A stretch of 64,000 nt of DNA from Thiorhodococcus drewsii AZ1 (GTDB lineage: Bacteria > Pseudomonadota > Gammaproteobacteria > Chromatiales > Chromatiaceae). The translations under genes were made by a program, and so were the position numbers. The stretch is taken from the NCBI RefSeq assembly GCF_000224065.1, contig NZ_AFWT01000026.1, positions 1-64,000 on the forward strand. The letters are read 5' to 3'. The notes under the pieces were generated by a model. It did no database searches, was not told where the DNA came from, and saw only the letters and a program-made list of their open reading frames with translations. Positions 34,612 through 43,728 of this stretch are shown here, in pieces. The stretch's first letter is position 1. Each line of letters begins with the position of its first letter.

Positions 34612-36413
34612 GCATTCTCCCACTCGCTCGACTGACCCTTGCCGGGCTGACCCAAGAGAAGCACACCGTGCTCGAACGGCTGCAGACACTCGGCTGTCTG
34701 CACCTGTTGCCATTGAGCCCCGCGCCCAAGGAGGCCGAACGCGCCCCGCCGGCGCACGCGGTGGAAACACGCAAGGCGCTACGCTATCTGAGCGACCTGC
34801 CGGACAAGCGTCGCCAGGTCCGCCTGGCGCCGGACTTCGACATCGCCCGCACGACCCGTACGGTGCTCGACAATCAGCAGCGTCTGCGCGAACTGACCGA
34901 CCGACTCGACGGACTGCGGCAACGTCTGAGCGAACTCGAACCCTGGGGCGATTTCAGTCTGCCCGCCGAGGACGCACTCGCCGGACGCAAGCTCTGGTTC
35001 TACATCGTGCCCGAGCGTCAGATACCCGCGCTCCAGTCCCTCGACCTGCCCTGGCAACTGGTGCATCGCGATCAGCGCCACGCCTGGGTGGTGGTAATCC
35101 ATCCCGAGGAGCCACCGCACGACGCCTTGCCGGTTGCACGCACCCATACGGGCGCCCTGTCACTCTCGGCGATTCGCCGTCAAGCCGAGGAAGCCGAACT
35201 CGCACTGGAGGAGGTTCAAGCGGAGCGCCATGCGCTCACGCGCTGGATCTATCTGATGTCGAGCCATCTGGCACAGGCCGAGGACCAGGCGAGGCTGAGA
35301 TTCGCCGAGACTCAGACCCTGGACGACGCATCGGTCTTCCTGGTGCAGGGTTGGGTAGCCGAGCGCGACATCCCCAAGGTACGCGCGCTCGCCGAGACCC
35401 TCGGGCTCGCGCTGATCCTGGACCCGCCCGGCCCCGACGATGCACCCCCGACCCTGCTCGACAACCCGCCCGCCATTGCTGCGGGACAGGATCTGGTCGG
35501 CTTCTACCAGATGCCGGCCTATCGCGCCTGGGATCCCTCGCGGGTGCTCTTCTTCTCGTTCACCCTCTTCTTCGCCCTCATCCTGTCGGACGCGGGCTAT
35601 GCTGCGGTCCTGGGGCTGCTACTCGCCGCCTATTGGCGTCGGCTTGGACGCAGCGATTTGGGACAGCGGATGCGCTTGATGGCTTTGGCACTGACCTCGA
35701 CATCGTTCGTCTGGGGCGTGCTGCTCGGCAGCTACTTCGGCCTCTCGCCGCCGGCCGACAGTCTTCCAGGACAACTCAAGCTGTTCGAGATCCAGGACTT
35801 CGACAGCATGATGAAACTCTCAGTGGGCATCGGGGTGCTGCATCTGGTGCTCGCCAATGCCGAGATGGCCCTGATCCATCGCGGACGCGCCACCGGCCGC
35901 GTCGCCCTGTGTTGGATCGCGGCCCTGGTCGGCGGCTTCGCCCTCTGGCTCGGCAGCGACCGGCCATCGGGACACTGGCTGTCCATGCTGGGTCAGGTGC
36001 TTGGCATCGGTGGTCTGATCGGCGTCTTCCTGCTCGGTAGCGACCGCCGCGTCGAGGATATCCGCTCGTTCGCGCTGCGCGTCCTGGACGGACTGGCACA
36101 GCTGGTCAAGGTTACCCAGGTGTTCGGCGACGTGCTGTCCTATCTGCGACTGTTCGCGCTCGGACTCGCCTCGGCCTCGCTGGCCATCACCTTCAACGAC
36201 CTCGCCCGCCAGGTGGCCGCGAGCCATCCCGGCGTAGGGCTGCTCATGGCCCTGCTCATCCTCCTCGTCGGCCACCTGCTGAACCTGGCGCTCAGCCTCA
36301 TGAGCGGCGTGGTGCACGGACTGCGTCTGAACTTCATCGAGTTCTACAACTGGGCGCTATCCGGCGAGGGTTATCCATTCAAGCCATTCAAGAAAGCGGA
36401 GCTAGGCGAATGA
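34608..36413 (+). CDS. ntpI: V-type ATPase subunit I (membrane stator, a-subunit)
   Basis: The 601-residue protein has a soluble N-terminal half with coiled coil and seven to eight C-terminal transmembrane helices that form the ion half-channels. The Arg of FGDVLSYLRLFALGLASASL is the conserved residue facing the proteolipid carboxylate. At 601 residues it is slightly shorter than the archaeal and enterococcal forms. It overlaps both D and K by ATGA. Confidence 0.92.
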   Translation: MSILPLARLTLAGLTQEKHTVLERLQTLGCLHLLPLSPAPKEAERAPPAHAVETRKALRYLSDLPDKRRQVRLAPDFDIARTTRTVLDNQQRLRELTDRLDGLRQRLSELEPWGDFSLPAEDALAGRKLWFYIVPERQIPALQSLDLPWQLVHRDQRHAWVVVIHPEEPPHDALPVARTHTGALSLSAIRRQAEEAELALEEVQAERHALTRWIYLMSSHLAQAEDQARLRFAETQTLDDASVFLVQGWVAERDIPKVRALAETLGLALILDPPGPDDAPPTLLDNPPAIAAGQDLVGFYQMPAYRAWDPSRVLFFSFTLFFALILSDAGYAAVLGLLLAAYWRRLGRSDLGQRMRLMALALTSTSFVWGVLLGSYFGLSPPADSLPGQLKLFEIQDFDSMMKLSVGIGVLHLVLANAEMALIHRGRATGRVALCWIAALVGGFALWLGSDRPSGHWLSMLGQVLGIGGLIGVFLLGSDRRVEDIRSFALRVLDGLAQLVKVTQVFGDVLSYLRLFALGLASASLAITFNDLARQVAASHPGVGLLMALLILLVGHLLNLALSLMSGVVHGLRLNFIEFYNWALSGEGYPFKPFKKAELGE

Positions 36414-36856
36414 ACGAATTCGTGATCGCCCTGGGTTGGGCGGGCCTCTATGGGGTCATGGCGCTCTCGGCCATCGGCAGCATCATAGGCTGCGCGGTCG
36501 CGGGCCAGGCGGCGATCGGGGCCATGGTGGATACCGAATCGGGCTACGGCCGCTATATCGGCATCTCGGTGATGCCCTCCTCTCAGGTCATCTATGGCAT
36601 CGTGGTGATGTTCACCCTGCAGCGCCCGGTCACGCCGGAGACCGGACCGGCGCTGTTCGGCATCGGACTGTTCGCCGGTCTGGCGCTCATGATGTCGGCG
36701 GTGCGCCAGGGCCAGGCCTGCGCCTCGGCGATTCACGCGAGCAAGACCAAGCCCGAGATCTTCGGTCTCTCGCTGGCGCCGGCCGCCATCGTCGAGGGCT
36801 TCGCCGTCTTCGCCTTCGTCTTCGCCCTGGTCATGGCCGGCGGCATCCCCGGCTGA
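36410..36856 (+). CDS. ntpK: V-type ATPase subunit K (proteolipid ring)
   Basis: The 148-residue protein has four transmembrane helices, that is two c-type hairpins. The ion carboxylate is Glu129 (AAIVEGFAV). By alignment to Enterococcus hirae NtpK from memory, the Na+ site residues Thr64, Gln65, Gln110 and Glu139 correspond to Ser58, Gln59, Gln100 and Glu129, and the gating Tyr68 to Tyr62. Only the backbone ligand Leu61 differs (Met55). A Na+-binding ring is therefore predicted, though not proven. It overlaps the subunit I stop by ATGA. Confidence 0.92.
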   Translation: MNEFVIALGWAGLYGVMALSAIGSIIGCAVAGQAAIGAMVDTESGYGRYIGISVMPSSQVIYGIVVMFTLQRPVTPETGPALFGIGLFAGLALMMSAVRQGQACASAIHASKTKPEIFGLSLAPAAIVEGFAVFAFVFALVMAGGIPG

Positions 36857-36879
36857 CACCATCGCGGAGGAATAGCGAC

Positions 36880-37581
36880 ATGGCGGCAAGCACACAGAAA
36901 AGCACTCAGGATCTGGCCTCATCCGGCGTCGAGGCCCTGATCGAACGGCTGCGCGACGAGGGCGTCGCGAGCGGACGCGCCCAGGCCGAGCAGATCGCGG
37001 CCGAGGCCAGGAAACAGTCCGACCAACTGATCCAGGAGGCGGAAGCACGCGCACGCACGATCCTTGAGTCGGCACGCCTAGAGGCCGAATCGCTCAAAAA
37101 GGGTGGCGAGGAGGCCCTGCGCATCGCCATGCGCGACACCGTGCTGCGACTCAAGGCCGAGCTCTCCGACCGCTTCAGCGACGAGGTGAAACGGCTCATC
37201 GCGGCCGAGATGGAACAGGAGACCTTCATCGAGCGGCTGATCCTGGAGGTCGCCGGCCGCGCCCGCCAGGAAACGGGCATCGATTCGGGCCAAGCGGTCG
37301 AGATCCAATTGCCCAAGGCCCTGGTCGGACCCGAGGAACTGCGGCGCAATCCGCTGGAGCTGCGCGAGGGATCGCTCTCGCACTTTGTGCTCTCCCTGGC
37401 CGGCAACGTCCTCGCGGAGGGCGTCACCTTCTCGGTCGACAAGACGGACGCGCGCGGAATCCGGCTCTATCTCAGAGACAAGGACGTGCATATCGATCTG
37501 ACCGACGACAAGGTGGCCGCGATCCTGCTCGCGCATCTGCAGCCCAGGTTCCGCGCCATCCTCGAAGGCACCGTCAAATAG
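36880..37581 (+). CDS. ntpE: V-type ATPase subunit E (peripheral stalk)
   Basis: The 233-residue protein has a long Ala/Glu/Arg-rich N-terminal helix (EQIAAEARKQSDQLIQEAEA) and a mixed C-terminal head, typical of the E stator subunit. The start at 36,880 follows GGAGG; the same frame is open upstream inside subunit K. It is longer than the approximately 200 residues usual for E. Confidence 0.85.
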   Translation: MAASTQKSTQDLASSGVEALIERLRDEGVASGRAQAEQIAAEARKQSDQLIQEAEARARTILESARLEAESLKKGGEEALRIAMRDTVLRLKAELSDRFSDEVKRLIAAEMEQETFIERLILEVAGRARQETGIDSGQAVEIQLPKALVGPEELRRNPLELREGSLSHFVLSLAGNVLAEGVTFSVDKTDARGIRLYLRDKDVHIDLTDDKVAAILLAHLQPRFRAILEGTVK

Positions 37582-37593
37582 GATCCAGACACC

Positions 37594-38295
37594 GTGCCGG
37601 ACTCCCATCGCTATGCCATGCTGCTGAACGCCCTGCCCTATCACGGGCCGCTGTTCGGCGCCAAGCAAACGCCCTTGTCGCGCTTTCGACTGCACCAGCG
37701 ACTGGTCCAGCTTGAGCCGGCCGATGCCTCCGATATCGCCATCCTCGGCCAGCTCCTCGACTGGACCCATCAGGACACGAGCCGCTCCGACGAGCAGGCT
37801 ATGTCCGAGGCGAAGCGCCAGGTCGCCGAGATCGCCAACCCCTTCGCGCACGATCTGGCCGTTTGGAGACTGGAACTGCGGACCCTGATCGCCGCGCTGC
37901 GTCGACGTCGGCGCGGCGACCTAGCGCCAGAGAATAACCGTTGGGGCTATGGCCGCTGGACCGACAAGATCCGACGCAACTGGACCGAGAGCGCCTTCGG
38001 ACTGCAAGGCGTCTTCCCCTGGCTACCCGAGGCCGCCCGAATGATCGCGCTCGGTGACGCGCTCGGTCTGGAGCGACTGCTGCTTCAAACCGTCTGGAAT
38101 CACCTGGAAGGCATCAGCGGGGGACATCATTTCGATTTCGAGGCGGTCGTCGTCTATGTGACACGCTGGGATCTGATCGCGCGCTGGACCAGCTATCAAG
38201 ACGAGGGCGGGCTTGAGCGCTTCGATACGCTGGTCGCGCACGCCATGGCCGATGTCGATCTGGGGCGCATGATCGAGACCGAAATCGCTTCATGA
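37594..38295 (+). CDS. DUF2764 protein, V-ATPase-associated (putative C-like subunit)
   Basis: The 233-residue helical protein starts at GTG 37,594. DUF2764 proteins occupy the slot between E and A in chlamydial, spirochaetal and Bacteroidetes V-ATPase operons and are thought to replace the C subunit. The C-terminal stretch FDFEAVVVYVTRWDLIARW is characteristic of the family. No separate subunit C, F or G gene is visible here. Confidence 0.78.
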   Translation: MPDSHRYAMLLNALPYHGPLFGAKQTPLSRFRLHQRLVQLEPADASDIAILGQLLDWTHQDTSRSDEQAMSEAKRQVAEIANPFAHDLAVWRLELRTLIAALRRRRRGDLAPENNRWGYGRWTDKIRRNWTESAFGLQGVFPWLPEAARMIALGDALGLERLLLQTVWNHLEGISGGHHFDFEAVVVYVTRWDLIARWTSYQDEGGLERFDTLVAHAMADVDLGRMIETEIAS

Positions 38296-38427
38296 GCCAG
38301 AGCCTCGGTCGACATAGAACGCCAACCGAACCGGGATCGACAGAATGACGCGGGATGAGCCGAATCCGAAGTCGCCTTTGGACATCCCCTGCATGCACGA
38401 TCAACGACGAACGATTGCGGAAACACC

Positions 38428-40287
38428 ATGAGCATCCAAGCCCCAGACACTCACCGACCCGATAGCCCCGCCCGGGTCATCTCCGTCCAGGAGAGCCTGG
38501 CGACCATTGAGGCCGGCTGGAAGGATGGAGCGCGCCTGGCGCTGAAGAAAAACGAGGTGGTCTTCATCGAACCCGACCGCCCAAGCGCGGACGGGCGTCA
38601 GGAGCAGCTCAAATCCGAGGTGCTGCGGATACGCGGCGATCTGGCCGACATCCAGGTTTTCGAGGACACCCGCGGCGTCTCCATCGGCGATCCGGTCACC
38701 CAGACTGGCGAGATGCTGTCGGTGGAACTCGGACCCGGTCTGCTGGGCGAGATCTACGACGGGCTACAGAACCCGCTCGAAACGCTCGCCATCCAACACG
38801 GCGTTTTCCTGCCGCGCGGGGTCGATCTGGAGGCGCTCGATCGCAACCGCAAATGGTCCTTCGTCCCCAGCGTCCAGCACGGCGCCAAGCTCCAAGCCGG
38901 CGGCGTGCTCGGCACCGTCCAGGAAGGCATCTACACCCACAAGATCATGGTGCCCTTCGACGAGCCAGGCGAGGTTGAGGTCACATGGATCCAGGAAGGC
39001 AGCGTGACCGTGGACACCCCGGTCGCGCGCATCCGCAATCACCAAGGCCATGAGCGCTCGCTCGACCTGACGCGGCGCTGGCCGGTGCGCCGTGCCCTGA
39101 CCGAAACCATGCTGCGCGCGCGAACCGTCGAGCGACTCTATCCCGACGCGCCCCTGACCACGACCATCCGGCTGATCGACACCTTCTTCCCGATCGCGCG
39201 CGGCGGAACCGGCTGCATCCCCGGACCCTTCGGAGCGGGCAAAACGGTGCTTCAACACCTACTGGCGAAGCATTCCGGGGTCGACATCGTCATCGTCGTC
39301 GCCTGTGGCGAGCGGGCCGGCGAGGTGGTCGAGACCATCGCCGAATTCCCCCAGATCCGCGATCCAAAAACCGGCGGATCGCTCATGGACCGCACCATCA
39401 TCATCTGCAATACCTCGTCCATGCCGGTCGCCTCGCGCGAGGCATCCATCTACACCGGCCTGACGCTCGGCGAGTACTACCGCCAGATGGGCTATCAGGT
39501 GCTGCTGCTGGCGGACTCCACCTCGCGCTGGGCGCAGGCGATGCGCGAGACCTCGGGGCGTCTGGAGGAGATCCCTGGCGAGGAGGCCTTCCCCGCCTAT
39601 CTGGATTCGGCCATCCGAGGTCTCTACGAGCGTGCCGGCGTCGTCCGCAGCACCGATGGCTCGACCGGCAGCCTGACACTGATCGGCACCGTCTCGCCGG
39701 CCGGCGGTAACTTCGAGGAGCCGGTCACCCAGTCGACGCTGGGGACGGTCAAGTGCTTTCTGGGGCTCTCCTACGACCGCGCCTACAAGCGCTTCTACCC
39801 GGCCATCGACCCGCTCATCTCCTGGTCGCGTTATCTGAAGCAACTCGCCTCCTGGTACGCCGAAAATCTGGACCCGACCTGGAACGAGCGGGTCGAGTCC
39901 ATGCAATCGCTGCTCGAACGCGGCGATGCGGTCCAGCAGATGATGCAGGTCACCGGCGAGGAAGGCATCACCACCGAGGACTATGTCGAACTCCAAAAGG
40001 CCCAACTGCTCGACATGGTCTATCTCCAGCAGGATGCCTTCGACGCAGTCGACGCCTCGGTGCCTCTGGAACGCCAGCGCCTGACCTTCGACCTGCTTTG
40101 CGCCCTGATCGAGCGCGATGAGCGGTTCGTGGACAAGAACGCCGCACGCCAGCACTTCACACGGCTCACCAATCTGTTCAAGAATCTCAACTACGCGGCG
40201 ACGGACACACCCGACTTCGAGCGTCTGCTGCAAGAGATTCGCGCGATGGTGACCGGCAATGAACCGCACGCAGACATCGACCGCTGA
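38428..40287 (+). CDS. ntpA: V-type ATPase catalytic subunit A
   Basis: The 619-residue catalytic subunit has P-loop GPFGAGKTV, the catalytic Glu region ACGERAGEV and LLADSTSRWAQAMRE. The roughly 90-residue non-homologous insertion (VEVTWIQEGSVTVDTPVARI region) separates it from F-ATPase beta subunits. It is preceded by a 132-bp gap after DUF2764 and is the last subunit gene of this run; the gene expected next (B) lies at 25,307. Confidence 0.95.
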   Translation: MSIQAPDTHRPDSPARVISVQESLATIEAGWKDGARLALKKNEVVFIEPDRPSADGRQEQLKSEVLRIRGDLADIQVFEDTRGVSIGDPVTQTGEMLSVELGPGLLGEIYDGLQNPLETLAIQHGVFLPRGVDLEALDRNRKWSFVPSVQHGAKLQAGGVLGTVQEGIYTHKIMVPFDEPGEVEVTWIQEGSVTVDTPVARIRNHQGHERSLDLTRRWPVRRALTETMLRARTVERLYPDAPLTTTIRLIDTFFPIARGGTGCIPGPFGAGKTVLQHLLAKHSGVDIVIVVACGERAGEVVETIAEFPQIRDPKTGGSLMDRTIIICNTSSMPVASREASIYTGLTLGEYYRQMGYQVLLLADSTSRWAQAMRETSGRLEEIPGEEAFPAYLDSAIRGLYERAGVVRSTDGSTGSLTLIGTVSPAGGNFEEPVTQSTLGTVKCFLGLSYDRAYKRFYPAIDPLISWSRYLKQLASWYAENLDPTWNERVESMQSLLERGDAVQQMMQVTGEEGITTEDYVELQKAQLLDMVYLQQDAFDAVDASVPLERQRLTFDLLCALIERDERFVDKNAARQHFTRLTNLFKNLNYAATDTPDFERLLQEIRAMVTGNEPHADIDR

Positions 40288-40429
40288 TGCCGTCGCCCGG
40301 TCTGCACGATATCGATCAACGCGTGTAAGATTCATTGACTGCGGGAAATCCCGAACCGCCAGCTCACGCCCGTTTGAACGGCTGTTACAATCCGTTATCT
40401 GAACCGATTTCGAGGCACATCCGAAACAG

Positions 40430-41650
40430 ATGACATCTGCAACGTCCAATACCGAGCTATCGGCACAGTCACGCATCGCCTCGATCGGCAAGCTCAACTA
40501 TCTGGACTTCTTCGGACTCGCTGAGCCCCCTTTCCGCAATGCCTCCGACATCGCCAAACTCTTTCTCAACGGCCCCCTGACCGAAGCGCAGGCGCAATTC
40601 GATACCGCGCTGGACAGTCGGGAGGGCGGCATTCTGGTCGTGAATGGCGCACCGGGCTCGGGCAAGACCACCCTGGCCAATCGGATCGCCGACCGGCGCA
40701 GCGAGACCAATCGGGTCGCCAAAATCAATCGCACCCAGCTGTCGGAAGACGAATTCCTGCAAACACTGCTGCAAACCTTCGGATTGCAGTCGGCAGGACT
40801 CACGCCGGCCCAGTCGTTGAATCGGTTCAGCGATTTCCTGCATAAGCAGGAGAAGGCCGGCAAGGGCGCGATCCTGGTCCTCGACGAGGCACAGAACCTC
40901 AAGCCCGGGGTGCTGGAACTGCTGCCGAGCCTGCTGCGGCCTCACGACGAGATACGTCCGGGGTTCTTCATCATCCTGATCGGCCAGGACGGTTTTGAAC
41001 AGTCGCTGGTCATGCACGGAAGCAGACAGCTGAAGGAAATGATCCTCTTTCAGATCTATCTGTCCAAGTTGGGCACCACCGATACGGCCGCCTACATCCG
41101 ATATCAACTGACCGCGGCCGGCCTGAAACGGAGGATACCGTTCTCCGATGGAGCCATGTTGCGCATCCATCAGCTCACCGGCGGCAGCATGCGATTGATC
41201 AACACCCTGTGTGATTTCGTGCTGTTCAACGCCAGCATGGGCCAGATACACCACATCACACCGGACCTGGTACAGACCACCTTCAACGCCCTGCAATGGG
41301 ACCCGTCGAGGGATACGGCCGTAGAAGCGGCCGCCGCCAAGCCGAGCGCCAATGGAAGCATACCGACGCTCATCCTCGAATTCCGCGAGGACAGCGCCTT
41401 CCAGCTCGATCAGGAAACCGTCACCATCGGGCGTGCCACCGACAACGACATCTGCATCCGCGACCTACGCATCAGTCGCTATCACGCGAAACTCACCACC
41501 AGCCGCAAGGGAATCTCGATCGAGGATCTCGGCAGCACCAACGGGGTGTATGTCAACAAGGAGCGCGTCAAGGTCCGGTTGCTCCAAGACGGCGATCTGA
41601 TCGGCATCGACGAACACCGGATACGCTTCGAAAACCGCCATCCGGCTTGA
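40430..41650 (+). CDS. ExeA-like AAA ATPase with C-terminal FHA domain
   Basis: The protein has 406 residues. The N-terminal part is an ExeA/TniB-type AAA ATPase (YLDFFGLAEPPFRNASD; Walker A NGAPGSGKTTLANR; Walker B ILVLDEAQNL). Residues about 310-405 are a canonical FHA domain (TIGRATDNDICIRD; ISRYHAKL; LGSTNGVYVNK). The FHA end would read phosphothreonine made by a kinase such as the one at 29,306. ExeA relatives help assemble envelope secretion machines or act in transposition; no such machine or transposase is nearby. It follows the subunit A gene by 142 bp. Confidence 0.88.
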   Translation: MTSATSNTELSAQSRIASIGKLNYLDFFGLAEPPFRNASDIAKLFLNGPLTEAQAQFDTALDSREGGILVVNGAPGSGKTTLANRIADRRSETNRVAKINRTQLSEDEFLQTLLQTFGLQSAGLTPAQSLNRFSDFLHKQEKAGKGAILVLDEAQNLKPGVLELLPSLLRPHDEIRPGFFIILIGQDGFEQSLVMHGSRQLKEMILFQIYLSKLGTTDTAAYIRYQLTAAGLKRRIPFSDGAMLRIHQLTGGSMRLINTLCDFVLFNASMGQIHHITPDLVQTTFNALQWDPSRDTAVEAAAAKPSANGSIPTLILEFREDSAFQLDQETVTIGRATDNDICIRDLRISRYHAKLTTSRKGISIEDLGSTNGVYVNKERVKVRLLQDGDLIGIDEHRIRFENRHPA

Positions 41651-41783
41651 GTGGACATCCCGACAAGGAAACCCGCATCGAAACGCTGAAAGAGATAGGG
41701 TCAAAGGCATCCCTTCGAGATACGCCAGATCCCCCGCAATGGATCTTCCCTCAATCATCAACGGACGAAAGCGAGATTAGGCG

Positions 41784-42440
41784 ATGACAAACGACACCAA
41801 CGTAACCTGGCATGAGCATCAGGTTGCACGCTCCGACCGCGAGGCAATGAAGGGCCACAAGGGCTGCGTCGTCTGGTTCACGGGACTCAGCGGCTCGGGT
41901 AAGAGCACGCTTGCGAACACGCTCGACCATCGACTGCATGGCCATCGCCTGCATAGCGCCGTGCTCGACGGCGACAATGTTCGCCATGCGCTCAACGCCA
42001 GCCCCAGCATGCTGCGCAGCGTTCATGGAGACGACTTCGCCGAACGCTTCGGATTGGGCTTCTCGGCCATCGATCGCGAGGAAAACATCCGCAGAATCGG
42101 GGCCGTTGCACAGCTTTTCTCGCAGGCCGGAATCATCGCGCTGACGGCCTTCATCAGCCCCTACCGCCAAGACCGCGACCGTGTCCGGGCCACCATGGCA
42201 CCGGGCGAATTCATCGAGGTCTTCGTCGACACGCCGATCGAGATCTGCGAGCAACGCGATCCCAAGGGGCTTTACAAGAAGGCGCGCGCGGGAGAGATCA
42301 AGGGTTTCACCGGAATCGACGACCCCTACGAACAACCCCTTTCACCGGAATTGACCCTCTACGCGGGCCAGAAGTCGCCCGGCGAACTGGTCGATGAGGT
42401 GATCCAGTATCTCCAGGAACGAGAGATCGTCCGTCTATAG
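41784..42440 (+). CDS. cysC: Adenylylsulfate (APS) kinase
   Basis: The 218-residue protein phosphorylates APS to PAPS. It has P-loop TGLSGSGKST, DGDNVRHALN, the mobile lid region (FGLGFSAIDREENIRRIGAV) and the active-site ISPYRQDRD. The GDDFAERFG insertion relative to E. coli CysC is a few residues long. No sulfurylase gene is adjacent. Confidence 0.92.
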   Translation: MTNDTNVTWHEHQVARSDREAMKGHKGCVVWFTGLSGSGKSTLANTLDHRLHGHRLHSAVLDGDNVRHALNASPSMLRSVHGDDFAERFGLGFSAIDREENIRRIGAVAQLFSQAGIIALTAFISPYRQDRDRVRATMAPGEFIEVFVDTPIEICEQRDPKGLYKKARAGEIKGFTGIDDPYEQPLSPELTLYAGQKSPGELVDEVIQYLQEREIVRL

Positions 42441-42532
42441 ACTGGATGAAGAGACCGGCCGCCAGCGCACCGATCCATCCCTCTTACCGGAATGGACCAG
42501 CACGCTGGCAGCTGGTGACTGACAGCTGAAAA

Positions 42533-43606
42533 TTATCCTTGCTGCAACAGCTTACGCAGATCGATGACTGCGGCATTGGCCCGCGAGATGTAAGAAGCCA
42601 TCACCAGCGAGTGGTTGGCCATAGGGCCGAAACCGGTCCCGTTGAGAATCAGAGGACTCCAAATGGGGTTCTGAGTATCGTACAGCTTGCGGATGATCTG
42701 CTTCAGAGACACCATGGCATTCTTGTCCTGCAAAACGCTCTCGAAGTCGATTTCCATGGCCTGGAGAGTGTGGATCAACGCCCAGGTGTAGCCACGCGCC
42801 TCGAAGAAGATGTCGTCGATTTCTGACCAGGGCGTCTTGTTGACAGACTCTGCGGGAGCGGGCGTCGACTGACGCGCACTGGGATCGCCGGACAGACTGG
42901 TGTTCAGATCCGACTGACCGACCGCATAGGACAGCCGCAGGGCCAGATTCCCCAGACGCTTCTCGACCAATTGCAGATAGGCGGACAGATTGTCGGCCCG
43001 GGCGAAGAATTGTCCATCGGTCGCACGATCGTCCGATAGACGTACCAGATAGCGCTCGAGCGCGGTCAGCCCCTTCTGGTACTCGGACTCGCTTGAGGGA
43101 AGAATCCATGAGTTCGAGTCGTAATTGAACTGAGGCTGCGCGATCTGAAGATCCTTGTCTTCGAGCGACTGAGACTGTGACCGACTGAAATCGTTGCGCA
43201 AGGCATCGGAAAGGTCGCGCAGCTCGGTCAGAACGCCGAATTCCCAGTTCGGGATATTGTCCAGATAGACGCCCGGCGGTGTCATGTCGTTGGTCAGATA
43301 GCCGCCCGGCTTATGCAGCAGGGTGTTGCCGATCTGGATCGCCGTGGCAGTGGTATAGGTTCCGGTGACCAGCTTGCTCTGATCGCCACCGACCATTTCG
43401 AGCGCGTTTTCCTTGACGTCGAAGGTTGCCGGGGAGCGCGACCAGACGATACCCAGGATGAGCACCACGACGACATAGGTGACGAGGAAAAGCCCGGCCG
43501 TCCACCAGAGGCCTTTCTCCTTCCATATACGCGGATCGTAGAGCGCGATGAGGCGCTTGATCCGTGTCTTCATATTCGGTCTTTCCAAGGATAGGTTTGG
43601 ACTCAT
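42533..43606 (-). CDS. DUF2333 membrane-anchored protein
   Basis: The 357-residue protein has one N-terminal transmembrane helix (GLWWTAGLFLVTYVVVVLIL) and a large helical extracytoplasmic part, matching gammaproteobacterial DUF2333 proteins of unknown function. AAGGAG six bases upstream supports ATG 43,606; MKTRIKR at 43,573 is an alternative. It is convergent with cysC and follows the GH57 pair on the same strand by 122 bp. Confidence 0.8.
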   Translation of the reverse strand: MSPNLSLERPNMKTRIKRLIALYDPRIWKEKGLWWTAGLFLVTYVVVVLILGIVWSRSPATFDVKENALEMVGGDQSKLVTGTYTTATAIQIGNTLLHKPGGYLTNDMTPPGVYLDNIPNWEFGVLTELRDLSDALRNDFSRSQSQSLEDKDLQIAQPQFNYDSNSWILPSSESEYQKGLTALERYLVRLSDDRATDGQFFARADNLSAYLQLVEKRLGNLALRLSYAVGQSDLNTSLSGDPSARQSTPAPAESVNKTPWSEIDDIFFEARGYTWALIHTLQAMEIDFESVLQDKNAMVSLKQIIRKLYDTQNPIWSPLILNGTGFGPMANHSLVMASYISRANAAVIDLRKLLQQG

Positions 43607-43728
43607 AAAAACTCCTTCATGTTGTTCTTGGGTATCCGCAATCCGGGGAGGAGACTTCCAAGATCTCGCTCCCCAATAACCACGATCTCAACTTGGAATA
43701 TAGGGGGGCACCCGCCCGATTCCCAGCC

